Shown one piece after another: positions 1 to 8,360 of a stretch of DNA of 64,000 bases (its first letter is position 1; each line of letters begins with the position of its first letter). Source of the stretch: VRUE01 sp963729995 (GTDB taxonomy: Bacteria > Actinomycetota > Thermoleophilia > Solirubrobacterales > 70-9); contig CAVSPF010000003.1 of assembly GCA_963729995.1 (NCBI GenBank), positions 682,001-746,000 on the forward strand, read 5' to 3'. The position numbers and the translations under genes are program-made. The notes below the pieces were generated by a model that was not told the DNA's origin, ran no database searches, and saw only the letters and a list, made by a program, of their open reading frames with translations.

Positions 1-12
1 AGAAATCGGGAG

Positions 13-1092
13 ATGGAATCCACATACCTGGCCGTGATCAAGGTCGTTGGAGCCGGTGGCGGCGGAACCAATGCCGTCAGTCGCATGGTCGATGCCGGAA
101 TTCGCGGCGTCGAGTTCGTTGCGGTCAACACCGACGCGCAGGCGCTTCAGGCCTGCGACGCGGACATCAAGCTCTCGATCGGCCAGGAGCTGACCCGCGG
201 TCTCGGCGCCGGGGGCAACCCCGAGGTCGGCGCGGGCGCCGCCGCGGAGAGCCGCGACGAGATCAAGGAGGCGCTCAAGGGCGCCGACATGGTCTTCGTC
301 ACCGCGGGCGAGGGAGGTGGCACGGGAACCGGCTCGGCGCCGATCATCGCCGAGATCGCCAAGGAGGAGATCGGCGCGCTCACCGTCGGCGCCGTCACGA
401 AGCCCTTCGAGTTCGAGGGGAAACGGCGGATGCAGCAGGCGCTCGAGGGCATCGAGAAGCTGCGCAACAACGTCGACACCCTGATCATCGTCCCCAACGA
501 GAAGCTCCTGCAGGCGGTCGAGCGCCGCACCAGCGTCCTGGAGGCCTTCCGGCAGGCGGATGACATCCTGCGCCAGGGCGTCCAGGGCATCACCGACCTG
601 ATCACGATTCCGGGGCTGATCAACCTCGACTTCGCCGACGTCCGCACGATCATGCGCGACGCCGGCTCGGCGTTGATGGGCGTTGGCGCCGCCTCCGGTG
701 AGTCTCGGGCGGTGGACGCCGCCAAGGCGGCGATCACCTCGCCGCTGATCGAGGAGTCGATCAAGGGGGCGACCGGGATGCTGCTCAACATCACCGGTCC
801 CGAGGACCTCGGCCTGTTCGAGGTCAACGAGGCGGCGCAGCTGGTTCAGGCCGAGGCCGACGACAACGCCAACATCATCTTCGGCTCGGTCGTCGACCAG
901 GCGATGCGGGACGAGGTTCGCGTCACTGTGATCGCCACGGGCTTTGAAGGGTTCGAGCTGCTGGCACGCTCCCCCCAGCGGGTGCGCCGTCGCTACGAGA
1001 GCCGCCCGCGGATCTCCGCCGACGACACCGACATCCGCAAGCTTCGGGTCAGCGACGACGAAATCGACGTGCCGGGCTTCCTCAAGGATTAG
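13..1092 (+). CDS. ftsZ: Cell division GTPase FtsZ
   Basis: Tubulin-like GTPase that polymerises into the cytokinetic ring. The 359-residue protein shows the N-terminal nucleotide-binding glycines, the tubulin signature GGGTGTG at residues 101-107 and the T7 catalytic loop NLDFAD at 204-209. The linker is short and the protein ends in a conserved acidic-hydrophobic tail (DEIDVPGFLKD), the docking peptide for partners such as FtsA, SepF or ZipA-type proteins. A purine-rich GGGAGA just before the ATG supports the start, but only 12 bases upstream are visible, so a slightly earlier start cannot be excluded. The rest of the division cluster must lie outside the window. It is followed by a strong palindrome. 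Confidence 0.96.
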   Translation: MESTYLAVIKVVGAGGGGTNAVSRMVDAGIRGVEFVAVNTDAQALQACDADIKLSIGQELTRGLGAGGNPEVGAGAAAESRDEIKEALKGADMVFVTAGEGGGTGTGSAPIIAEIAKEEIGALTVGAVTKPFEFEGKRRMQQALEGIEKLRNNVDTLIIVPNEKLLQAVERRTSVLEAFRQADDILRQGVQGITDLITIPGLINLDFADVRTIMRDAGSALMGVGAASGESRAVDAAKAAITSPLIEESIKGATGMLLNITGPEDLGLFEVNEAAQLVQAEADDNANIIFGSVVDQAMRDEVRVTVIATGFEGFELLARSPQRVRRRYESRPRISADDTDIRKLRVSDDEIDVPGFLKD

Positions 1093-1103
1093 TGGGCGGG
1101 GGC

Positions 1104-1173
1104 GGGGCTGTCAGGGGGACCCTCCTCAGGCCGCTTCGCGGGAGTTCCTGAGGAGGGTCCCCCTGACAGCCCC
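1104..1173. repeat. 27-bp perfect inverted repeat between ftsZ and gcvT
   Basis: Arms 1104-1130 and 1147-1173 are perfectly complementary over 27 bases with a 16-nt loop. There is no T-tract, so if it terminates ftsZ transcription it is not a canonical intrinsic terminator. Part of the loop and right arm (1128-1157) is repeated at 1201-1230 with one mismatch, suggesting an earlier duplication or a second element copy. Confidence 0.85.
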
Positions 1174-1230
1174 ACGGCACGCCTTGGGAGCAGCCGGTCC
1201 AGGCCGCTTCGCGGGAGTTCGTGAGGAGGG
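1128..1230 (+). repeat. Direct repeat pair, 30 bp, 29/30 identical
   Basis: Copies at 1128-1157 and 1201-1230 differ at a single base. The first copy spans the loop and part of the right arm of the preceding palindrome; the second has lost the matching left arm. Confidence 0.8.
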
Positions 1231-1253
1231 ACTCCCGATGGTCCCTTGGTGAA

Positions 1254-1259
1254 TAGCCT
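1254..1259 (+). promoter_or_regulatory. -10 box for leaderless gcvT
   Basis: TAGCCT lies 8 nt before the GTG at 1268 with no Shine-Dalgarno between. A start point about 7 nt below a -10 box would fall on the start codon. This decides the gcvT start over the TTG at 1259. Confidence 0.55.
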
Positions 1260-1267
1260 TGGGCGCA

Positions 1268-2359
1268 GTGACCGACCTTCCTCGCCGCACGCCTCTCTAC
1301 GAACAGCACGTTGACCTTGGGGCCAAGATCGTGCCGTTCGCGGGGTGGGAGATGCCGGTTTCCTATGAGGGCATCCGCGAGGAGCACTCCGCGGTGCGGA
1401 GGCATGCCGGGATGTTCGACGTCTCCCACATGGGGGAGATCGAGGTCGAGGGGCCGGCGGCGCTTGCCTTTCTGCAGCGGGTCCTCTCCAACGACGTTGC
1501 GGCGATCGACCTCGGCGGCGCCCAGTACTCCTGCCTCTGCGACGAGGAGGGTGGCGTCCTCGACGATCTCTTCGCCTACAGGCTCGGCGGCGACCGCTAC
1601 CTGATCGTCACCAACGCGGCCAACCACGAGGCCGATCTCGCCTGGCTGGGTCGCTGGAGCCGCGGCTTCGACGTCGCCGTGCGCGACGTCGCCGACCGCT
1701 ACGCGATGCTGGCGGTGCAGGGGCCACACGCGCGCGAGCTCGTTGCCCGCACGCTCGAGATCGGGCTGCCCTCCCGGATGCGGGCCGTCGCCGCGCGGGT
1801 CGGCGACCGGCCGGCACTGGTTTGCGGCACCGGTTACACCGGCGAGGACGGGGTGGAGCTGCTGCTCGACCCCGACGTGGCGCCGGCGATTTGGACCGAG
1901 CTGCTCGATGCCGGCGCGGTCCCCTGCGGGCTCGGCGCCCGCGACACGCTGCGCCTCGAGGTCTGCTTCCACCTGCACGGCAATGACCTGACTCCCGACC
2001 GCAACCCGATCGAAGCGGGGCTCGGCTGGTGCTGCCGGGAGGAGACGGGCTTCGTCGGCGCGGTGGCGGTTGCGCGGGCGCGAGCCGAGGGCACGGCGGA
2101 GAGGCTGGCGCCCTTCCGGATCGAGGGAGCCGGCATCCCGCGCCAGGGCAACCCGGTCCTGGCCGGCGGCGAGCCGGTGGGCATCGTCACCAGCGGCACC
2201 TTCTCACCCTCGCTCGAGGCTGGGATCGGGATGGCCTACGTTCGCTCGGATCTCGCCGCGCCGGGCACCGAGGTGGAGATCGACGTGCGCGGCAAGCGGC
2301 GCTCTGCCCGGATAGCTTCCAAGCCCCTGTATGCGAGTCCCTCGCGAAAGGAGATCTGA
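1268..2359 (+). CDS. gcvT: Glycine cleavage system aminomethyltransferase (T protein)
   Basis: Transfers the aminomethyl carbon from the lipoyl arm of GcvH to tetrahydrofolate, releasing ammonia and giving 5,10-methylene-THF. The 363-residue length is normal for the family. The N-terminus has the typical TPLYEQHVDLGAK and PFAGWEMPVSY segments, followed by FDVSHMGEIEV. GTG at 1268 is preferred because a -10 box sits 8 nt upstream; an in-frame TTG at 1259 would add three residues. It is first in a same-strand run gcvT-gcvH-gcvPA-gcvPB. No glycine riboswitch was recognised upstream. Confidence 0.95.
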   Translation: MTDLPRRTPLYEQHVDLGAKIVPFAGWEMPVSYEGIREEHSAVRRHAGMFDVSHMGEIEVEGPAALAFLQRVLSNDVAAIDLGGAQYSCLCDEEGGVLDDLFAYRLGGDRYLIVTNAANHEADLAWLGRWSRGFDVAVRDVADRYAMLAVQGPHARELVARTLEIGLPSRMRAVAARVGDRPALVCGTGYTGEDGVELLLDPDVAPAIWTELLDAGAVPCGLGARDTLRLEVCFHLHGNDLTPDRNPIEAGLGWCCREETGFVGAVAVARARAEGTAERLAPFRIEGAGIPRQGNPVLAGGEPVGIVTSGTFSPSLEAGIGMAYVRSDLAAPGTEVEIDVRGKRRSARIASKPLYASPSRKEI

Positions 2360-2360
2360 A

Positions 2361-2753
2361 TTGACTGACGCGTCCTATCCCGAGGATCTGCTCTACCACC
2401 CTGAGCACGACTGGGCTCGGATGGAAGGGGATTCCGCAACGTTTGGGATCACCTGGTATGCCCAGGACAGCCTTGGCGAGGTCGTCTTCTACGACCCGCC
2501 GGAGGTGGGCGCGACGGTGACCAAGGACGCCCCGTATGCGGAGGTCGAGTCGGTGAAGGCGGTATCCGACGTGATCGCGCCGCTCTCCGGCGAGATCGTC
2601 GAGGTGAATCGGGATCTGGCCGATGCCCCGGAGCGGATCAACGAGGACCCCTACGGTGAGGGTTGGCTGGTCAGGGTGAAGCTGAGCGACCCCGCCCAGG
2701 GCGAGGCGCTGCTGAGCGGCGCCGATTACCGCAAATTGCTGGAGAGTCATTGA
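2361..2753 (+). CDS. gcvH: Glycine cleavage system lipoyl carrier (H protein)
   Basis: Small lipoyl carrier that shuttles the aminomethyl and reducing equivalents between the P, T and L proteins. The 130-residue product contains the lipoylation motif VESVKAVS, with the modified lysine at residue 66. The TTG at 2361 is chosen because a good ribosome binding site (AAAGGAG, 2347-2353) stands 7 nt ahead and gcvT ends at 2359; an in-frame upstream extension into gcvT is unlikely to be translated. Confidence 0.95.
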   Translation: MTDASYPEDLLYHPEHDWARMEGDSATFGITWYAQDSLGEVVFYDPPEVGATVTKDAPYAEVESVKAVSDVIAPLSGEIVEVNRDLADAPERINEDPYGEGWLVRVKLSDPAQGEALLSGADYRKLLESH

Positions 2754-2776
2754 CGCGGCCACGCCCCCTGCTTGCG

Positions 2777-2782
2777 TAGCCT
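2777..2782 (+). promoter_or_regulatory. -10 box for leaderless gcvPA
   Basis: TAGCCT ends 6 nt before the GTG of gcvPA; no Shine-Dalgarno. It suggests gcvPA-gcvPB can be transcribed separately from gcvT-gcvH. Confidence 0.5.
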
Positions 2783-2788
2783 TAGCCC

Positions 2789-4207
2789 GTGAGCCGCTAC
2801 ACCTCCGCCACGCCTGCCGACCGGGCCGAGATGCTGGCCGCGATCGGCGTCGAAACGGCGGCTGAGCTGTTCGAGCAGGTCCCGGAGCCGTTGCGTCTCG
2901 GCCGCCCGCTGGAGCTGCCGCAGGGGATGAGCGAGGCCGAGGTCTTCGAGCGGTTGGCCGCGCTGGCCGGCCGCAACGCCGACGCCGAGCGGCAGATCTG
3001 CTTTCTCGGCGCGGGGATGTACGACCACTACGTGCCGGCGATCGTCGACGCGATAACCCAGCGCTCGGAGTTCCTCACCCCCTACACGCCCTACCAGCCC
3101 GAGATCTCGCAGGGGGGCCTGCAGGCGATGTTCGAGTTCCAGACGGCGATGTCGGAGCTGACCGCGTTGCCGGTCTCCACGGCGGGGCTCTACGAGGGCC
3201 CCTCCTCTGTCGCCGCGGCCGCCTACCTGGCGATCGGCGCGACCGGGCGGCGGCGTTTCGTCGTCTCGCGCGGCGTCCACCCGCACAGCCGCGAGACGCT
3301 CGCCACCTATTCCGTCGGCTATGGCGCCGAGGTCGTCGAGGTCGGCCTGGAGGGCGGCGTCACCGACGCCGCGGCGCTGGCCGAGGCGGTCGACGCGGAG
3401 ACCGCCGCCGTCTTCCTCCAGAGCCCCAACTTCCTGGGCGCGGTCGAGGACGTCGAGGCCCTGGGCGCCGCGGCGAAGCGGCACGGCGCGCTGCTTGTCG
3501 TCGCGGTCGACCCGATGACGCTCGGCGTGCTCAAGCCGCCGGGCGAGTGCGGCGCCGACGTCGCGCTCGGCGAGGGCCAGCCGCTCGGCAACCGGCTCGA
3601 CTTCGGCGGCCCCTCCTTCGGCTTCTTCTGCGGGACGGACGAGCTGCTGCGCCGCATGCCGGGGCGGATCGCCGGCGAGACCGAGGACGTCGACGGGCGG
3701 CGTGGCTTCGTGCTGGCCCTGCAGACGCGCGAGCAGCACATCCGCCGCGAGAAGGCGACCCACAACATCTGCACGGCGCAGGCGCTCAACGCGCTGGCGG
3801 CGGTCGTCCACCTCGCCTGGCTGGGCCGCGAGGGCTTCCGCGAGCTGGGCGAGCTGCTGGCTCGGCGCACCGCCTACGCGCGGGAGAGGCTGGCGGCAGT
3901 CGACGGGGTCGAGCTCCTGCACGAGGCGCCGGTCGCGCGCGAGTTCGCCGTCCGCCTCGACGCCCCGGTCGACGCCGTGCTCGAGCGCTGCGCAGAGCGC
4001 GGCATCGCCGCCGGCTACCCGCTCGGGCGCGACTACCCCGAGCACGAGGACGGCCTGCTGGTCGCGATCACCGAGCGCCGCAGCCGCGAGCAGATCGACG
4101 CCCTCGCCGAGGCGCTCGGCGCTGCGATCGCGGCCGAGCGTGGCGCCGGTGGCGCCTTGTTGTCGGATAGCGGCACCAAAGCGCCACTCGCCCGGGGGAA
4201 TCGCTGA
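2789..4207 (+). CDS. gcvPA: Glycine dehydrogenase (decarboxylating) subunit 1
   Basis: N-terminal half of the split P protein, which with GcvPB decarboxylates glycine on pyridoxal phosphate. The 472-residue protein has the typical CFLGAGMYDHYVPAIVD and TPYTPYQPEISQGGLQ motifs and ends in the RRSREQIDALAEAL helix expected at the family C-terminus. The last 19 or so residues (GGALLSDSGTKAPLARGNR) are encoded by a palindromic repeat element (4148-4188) and look like an acquired tail. The stop overlaps the gcvPB ATG (ATGA). Confidence 0.95.
   Translation: MSRYTSATPADRAEMLAAIGVETAAELFEQVPEPLRLGRPLELPQGMSEAEVFERLAALAGRNADAERQICFLGAGMYDHYVPAIVDAITQRSEFLTPYTPYQPEISQGGLQAMFEFQTAMSELTALPVSTAGLYEGPSSVAAAAYLAIGATGRRRFVVSRGVHPHSRETLATYSVGYGAEVVEVGLEGGVTDAAALAEAVDAETAAVFLQSPNFLGAVEDVEALGAAAKRHGALLVVAVDPMTLGVLKPPGECGADVALGEGQPLGNRLDFGGPSFGFFCGTDELLRRMPGRIAGETEDVDGRRGFVLALQTREQHIRREKATHNICTAQALNALAAVVHLAWLGREGFRELGELLARRTAYARERLAAVDGVELLHEAPVAREFAVRLDAPVDAVLERCAERGIAAGYPLGRDYPEHEDGLLVAITERRSREQIDALAEALGAAIAAERGAGGALLSDSGTKAPLARGNR
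4148..4188 (+). repeat. Palindromic element, core family 1, copy 1 (inside gcvPA)
   Basis: A 41-bp element matching the reverse complement of 21177-21217 at 36 of 41 positions. Complementary ends enclose the core TTGTTGTCGGATAGCGG. It supplies the C-terminal codons of gcvPA without breaking the frame. Confidence 0.8.
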
Positions 4208-5721
4208 TGCCGGCGTCCGAGACCCCGATGCAGCGCGAACGCGCGCAGACGATCTTCGAGAAGTCGAAGCCGGGCCGGCGCGCGGCGGTGTTGCCCGAGG
4301 CCGGCGTGCCGGAGCGCCCGCTCGAGGAGCTGATCCCGGCGAGGCTGCTGCGCGCCGCGCCGCCGCGCCTGCCGGAGGTCGCCGAGCCGGAGATCGTCCG
4401 CCACTACAACCGCCTCTCGCGCCGCAACTTCGACCTCGACACGGGCTTCTATCCGCTCGGCTCCTGCACGATGAAGCACAACCCACGGGTCAACGAGCGG
4501 GTCGCGGCGCTGCCCGGCCACGCCCGTCTCCACCCGGCGCAGGACCCGCGCCGCGCCCAGGGCGCCCTGGAGCTGATGTGGCTGCTGCAGCGCTCGCTGG
4601 CCGAGATCTGCGGCCTGCCCCACGTCAGCCTCCAGCCCTCCGCCGGCTCGCACGGCGAGCTGGCCGGGCTGCTGCTCACCCGCGCCTTCCACGCCGATCG
4701 CGGCGAGCAGCGGAGCACGGTGCTGATCCCCGACACGGCACACGGCACCAACCCGGCCTCGGTGACGATGGCCGGCTTCGAGGTCGTCAAGGTCGCCACG
4801 AACGAGCGCGGCGGGGTCGATGTGGACGACCTGCGCGCCAAGGTCTCCGACGACGTTGCCTGCCTGATGCTGACCAATCCCAACACGCTGGGGCTGTTCG
4901 ACGAGAACATCGCCGAGATCGCGGCGACGATCCACGCGGCCGGTGGCACGCTCTACTACGACGGGGCGAACCTCAACGCGGTGATGGGGCACTCGCGCCC
5001 GGGCGACATGGGCTTCGACATCGTCCACGTCAACCTGCACAAGTCGTTCAGCCAGCCCCATGGTGGGGGTGGTCCCGGAGCCGGCCCGATCGCTGTCTCG
5101 GAGCGGATCGAGCCCTTCCTGCCGCGGCCGCACGTGGTCAAGCGCGAGGGCGGCAACGGCAGCGGCCCGTTCTACGACCTTGACTTCGAGCGCCCCAAGT
5201 CGATTGGCCGCCTGCGCGGTTTCCAGGGCAATTTCGGCGTTTTCGTTCGCGCTTACACCTACATCCTCAGTCTCGGCGCCGACGGGCTCGCCGAGGCCTC
5301 CGAGATCGCCGTGCTGAACGCCAACTACCTGAAGGCGCGGCTGGCCCAGGGCCGCGCCGGCAAGCACCTGCCGGTCGCCTTCGACCGCCACTGCATGCAC
5401 GAGTTCGTCCTCTCCGGCAAGCCGATGAAGCGCGAGCTCGGCCTCACCACCCTCGATCTCGCCAAGCGGCTGCTGGACTTCGGCTTCCACCCACCGACGG
5501 TCTACTTCCCGCTGCTGGTCGAGGAGGCGCTGATGGTCGAGCCGACCGAGACCGAGACCAAGGAGAGTCTCGACGCCTTCGCCGACGCGATCGAGGAGAT
5601 CCTCGCCGAGGCTGAGCGCGACCCGGAGATGGCAAGGCAGGCCCCCTACACGACCCCGGTTCGCCGCCTCGACGAGGTCAGGGCGACCCGCCACCCGGTC
5701 ATCCGCCAGCCGCTCGGCTAG
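4207..5721 (+). CDS. gcvPB: Glycine dehydrogenase (decarboxylating) subunit 2
   Basis: PLP-binding half of the split P protein of the glycine cleavage system. The 504-residue product carries the pyridoxal-phosphate lysine in the conserved NLHKSFSQPHGGGGPG motif (Lys279) and the family motif FYPLGSCTMKHNP near the N-terminus. Translationally coupled to gcvPA through ATGA. Its stop overlaps the stop of the convergent ligD polymerase gene by two bases, leaving no room for a terminator between the two. Confidence 0.96.
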   Translation: MPASETPMQRERAQTIFEKSKPGRRAAVLPEAGVPERPLEELIPARLLRAAPPRLPEVAEPEIVRHYNRLSRRNFDLDTGFYPLGSCTMKHNPRVNERVAALPGHARLHPAQDPRRAQGALELMWLLQRSLAEICGLPHVSLQPSAGSHGELAGLLLTRAFHADRGEQRSTVLIPDTAHGTNPASVTMAGFEVVKVATNERGGVDVDDLRAKVSDDVACLMLTNPNTLGLFDENIAEIAATIHAAGGTLYYDGANLNAVMGHSRPGDMGFDIVHVNLHKSFSQPHGGGGPGAGPIAVSERIEPFLPRPHVVKREGGNGSGPFYDLDFERPKSIGRLRGFQGNFGVFVRAYTYILSLGADGLAEASEIAVLNANYLKARLAQGRAGKHLPVAFDRHCMHEFVLSGKPMKRELGLTTLDLAKRLLDFGFHPPTVYFPLLVEEALMVEPTETETKESLDAFADAIEEILAEAERDPEMARQAPYTTPVRRLDEVRATRHPVIRQPLG

Positions 5722-6632
5722 AGGTCCGGGAGCTTTTGCTTCAGCTCTAGCACGGGGGCGAAGAGGTCACCGTGGCGGTCGATGCGCGTGAGGACGTCGC
5801 CGGCCTCGAAGACGAGCGAGCTGGCGTCGTCGCGCTCGATCGCTCCCTCGACCTCGTCCCAGCCGACGGGGGTCGAGACGGTGGGGCGCTCGCGGGCCCG
5901 CAGGGAGTAGACGGCGATCGTCGTCTTGCGGCGGTGGTTCTGGGACCAGTCGACGAAGACCTTGCCGCGGCGCTCGGCCTTCTTCATCTTCGAGACCACG
6001 CGGTCCGGCGTCTGCTTCTCGAGCAGCTGCGCGATGGCCCGTGCGAACGGTTTGGTCCTCTCGTAGCTGACCCTGGTGTTGAGCGGTACGTAGACCTGGA
6101 GGCCCTTCGAGCCCGAGGTCTTTGGCAGGCACTCCAGCCCGAAATGGTCGAACAGATCACGCAGGCGCAGGCCGACGCGGCAGCAGTCGAGGATGTCGGC
6201 CGGCGGGCCCGGGTCGAGGTCGAAGACGAGGACCGTCGGCAGGTTGGGCGTTTTCGCCAGTGAGAGCGAGGGGTGCAGCTCCAGGGCCGCGAGCTGCGCC
6301 ATCCAGACCAGGGTCGGCAGGTCCTCACAGACGCAGAAGTCGATCTTGCCCGCCCGCGGCCCGGCTTCCACGGTTGCCGTCCTCACCCACTCGGGCCGGT
6401 GCTTCGGGCAGCGCTTCTCGAAGAAGGCGGCCTCGCTGTCGTCGACGCCCTCCGGGAAGCGGCGCAGGGTCAGCGCCCGCCCGGCCAGGTGAGGGACGAG
6501 CGCCGGGGCGACCTTCGCGTAGTAGTCGACCACCTCGCCCTTGGTGAAGCCCGCCTTCGGGTAGAGGACCTTGTCGAGGTTGGTGAGCTTCAGCTCACGG
6601 CCGTCGACCTCGACCTGGCGGTCCTCACCCAC
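5718..6632 (-). CDS. ligD: Stand-alone LigD-type polymerase/primase domain (NHEJ)
   Basis: Archaeo-eukaryotic-primase-type polymerase that fills gaps and adds nucleotides during Ku-dependent end joining. The 304 residues begin with VDGRELKLTNLDKVLYP and contain the metal-binding pair in VFDLDPG, SGSKGLQVYVPL and the FVDWSQNHRRKTT motif. Only the polymerase domain is present: no ATP-ligase or phosphoesterase domain is fused, so ligase activity must come from another gene. The GTG start lies just inside the edge of a 112-bp palindrome that fills the gap to ku; co-transcribed with ku on the minus strand. Confidence 0.9.
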   Translation of the reverse strand: MGEDRQVEVDGRELKLTNLDKVLYPKAGFTKGEVVDYYAKVAPALVPHLAGRALTLRRFPEGVDDSEAAFFEKRCPKHRPEWVRTATVEAGPRAGKIDFCVCEDLPTLVWMAQLAALELHPSLSLAKTPNLPTVLVFDLDPGPPADILDCCRVGLRLRDLFDHFGLECLPKTSGSKGLQVYVPLNTRVSYERTKPFARAIAQLLEKQTPDRVVSKMKKAERRGKVFVDWSQNHRRKTTIAVYSLRARERPTVSTPVGWDEVEGAIERDDASSLVFEAGDVLTRIDRHGDLFAPVLELKQKLPDL

Positions 6633-6635
6633 TCA

Positions 6636-6747
6636 GGCCCGATCCCGGCAGGGGTTCCACTTAACTTTTTCGACGGCGGTTGCGGCCTTCCGAGGGCGAG
6701 CGGCGCCGAAAAAGTACAAGACGTTCCACCCCTACCGGGATCGGGCC
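6636..6747. repeat. Palindromic element, core family 2, copy 1 (between ku and ligD)
   Basis: A 112-bp element. Outer arms of 13 bases beginning GGCCCGATCCCGG are complementary. Internal conserved halves are CTTAACTTTTTCG and CGAAAAAGTACAAG. It forms the whole ku-ligD gap and supplies the ku stop codon. A second copy with different arms lies in ribD at 36441-36550. Confidence 0.85.
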
Positions 6748-7604
6748 TTGGAGCGCGGAGCCGAGGGTTTCTTGCCGGCCGCAGGCGCGCGGCGCTTTTT
6801 CGCTGCTTTGGGGCGTTTGCCCTGCACGGCGGCGATGCTCTCCTCCAGCGCCGCCATCAGGTCCGGCGCCCTGGTCGGCGCCGGGGCCTCGGGCGCCGGC
6901 GCGGTGAGGACCTCCTTGCCCTCCGCCTTGCGTTCGATCAGCGACAGCAGCTCCTCGCGGTACTCGTCGCGGTAGGCGGTCGGGTCGAACTCCCGGGTCA
7001 GCGAGTCGATCAGCTTCTCGGCCATCTCGAGCTCGCGTTTGGCGACTTTCGGCTGCTCCTTGGGGAGGGCGTCCTCCAGCTCCGAGGGAGGCACCACCTC
7101 GTCGGCGAAGCGCATCGTGGTCAGGGTCAGCACCCCGCCGGCCGGGCGAATCGCGGCCAGGTGCCCCTTGTTGCGGAAGACGAAGCGGGCGATCGCCACC
7201 CTGCCCGACTCCTCCAAGGCGCGGCCGAGCAGCGAGTAGGCCTTCTCCGAGCCCGCCGCCGGCCCGAGGTAGTAGGGGCTGTCGAAATAGATCGGATCGA
7301 TCTCGCCGAGGTCGACGAAGTCGAGGACCTCGATTGCCCGTGTCCTCTCCGGAGCCAGCGCCGCCAGCTCGTCTTTGCTGAGCGGCACGTAGCGGTCGGG
7401 GGAGATCTCGAAGGCCTTGACGATCCCCTCGTAGGGGACCTCTTCGTCGGTCCCCTCGGCGACACGCCGGTGCCGGATGCGCGCCCCGTCGGCCTCGCGG
7501 ATCTCGCGTAGCGAGATGCCACGGCGGGCAACCGCGCTGTAGAGCTTGACGGGCACGTTGAGGAGCCCGAAGCTGATCGTGCCACTCCAGATCGCTCTCG
7601 CCAT
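6732..7604 (-). CDS. ku: Non-homologous end-joining protein Ku
   Basis: Homodimeric ring that threads onto DNA double-strand-break ends and recruits the LigD activities. The 290-residue product starts MARAIWSGTISFGLLNVPVKLY, as nearly all bacterial Ku proteins do, and has the core beta-barrel (YYLGPAAGSEKAYSLL) followed by a Lys/Arg/Pro/Ala-rich tail of about 50 residues that should bind DNA. The final residues and stop lie within a palindromic element. ATG at 7604 fits the universal N-terminus; longer upstream reading is spurious. Upstream of ligD on the same strand. Confidence 0.94.
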   Translation of the reverse strand: MARAIWSGTISFGLLNVPVKLYSAVARRGISLREIREADGARIRHRRVAEGTDEEVPYEGIVKAFEISPDRYVPLSKDELAALAPERTRAIEVLDFVDLGEIDPIYFDSPYYLGPAAGSEKAYSLLGRALEESGRVAIARFVFRNKGHLAAIRPAGGVLTLTTMRFADEVVPPSELEDALPKEQPKVAKRELEMAEKLIDSLTREFDPTAYRDEYREELLSLIERKAEGKEVLTAPAPEAPAPTRAPDLMAALEESIAAVQGKRPKAAKKRRAPAAGKKPSAPRSKARSR

Positions 7605-7685
7605 CAGCGAATCACCTACCCGTAATTCTCGCAGCCGACCCTCACCCGCCCCACCTTCGCAGCCTCGCGGGAGGCTTCTTGCGCG

Positions 7686-8360
7686 GTGCGGGATCATGCC
7701 GAGGTGCTGTTCGAGCTTCGCGACGTCAGCCTCTCCCGCGGTGGTCGCCGGGTCCTCGACTCGGCCAGCGCCGAGGTCCCGGCCGGGGCGACGGCGATCG
7801 TCGGTCCCTCGGGCAGCGGCAAGTCGACCCTGCTGAGGCTGCTCAACCGCCTCGCCGATCCCGACTCCGGGACGATCTCCTACGGGGGCCGCCCGCTTGT
7901 CGAGTGCGACCCGCTGGCGCTGCGGCGGGAGGTCTCGCTGGTCCCGCAGCTGCCGGCGCTGCTGGAGGGGACGGTGGAGTCGAACCTGCGCTACGCCGCG
8001 GGTCTCGCCGGCAGGGAGCTCGACGCCGAGCGCTGCCTGCGCCTCGCCGGCCTCGATGCCAGCTTCGCCGAGCGCGACGTCTCCAAGCTCTCGGTGGGGG
8101 AGCAGCAGCGGGCAATGCTGGCGCGGTCGCTGGTCCAGGAGCCGCGCGTGCTGCTGCTCGACGAGCCGACCTCGGCGCTCGACGAGGCCTCCCGCGACGC
8201 GGTCGAGGCGACCCTGGCGGAGCTGCGTCACGAGCTGGATATCTCGCTGGTCCTCGTCAGCCATGACCCCAAGCAGGCGCGGCGGTTGAGCGACTGGGTG
8301 GTGCGGCTGGAGGGTGGACGGGCGGTCGCCGCCGGCCCACTGGAGACGGTGCTGGCGTGA
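7686..8360 (+). CDS. ABC transporter ATP-binding protein, FetA (YbbL)-like
   Basis: Cytoplasmic ATPase of a two-gene ABC exporter. The 224 residues show Walker A GPSGSGKST, a degenerate signature LSVGEQQR, Walker B VLLLDEPTSALD and the switch His in VSHD. Translationally coupled (GTGA overlap) to the membrane gene of the UPF0014/FetB family, which identifies the pair as FetAB-like, a system linked in E. coli to iron export and peroxide resistance. The substrate here is inferred from family only. The GTG start at 7686 lacks a clear ribosome binding site. Confidence 0.85.
   Translation: MRDHAEVLFELRDVSLSRGGRRVLDSASAEVPAGATAIVGPSGSGKSTLLRLLNRLADPDSGTISYGGRPLVECDPLALRREVSLVPQLPALLEGTVESNLRYAAGLAGRELDAERCLRLAGLDASFAERDVSKLSVGEQQRAMLARSLVQEPRVLLLDEPTSALDEASRDAVEATLAELRHELDISLVLVSHDPKQARRLSDWVVRLEGGRAVAAGPLETVLA

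Noticed and set aside
1093..1267. Glycine riboswitch ahead of gcvT
   Set aside because: The gap is occupied by a perfect palindrome and a direct repeat, and gcvT appears leaderless, leaving no room for an aptamer.
6273..7511. 412-residue plus-strand frame opposite ligD and ku
   Set aside because: Crosses the ku-ligD palindrome and mirrors conserved Ku and LigD motifs on the other strand.
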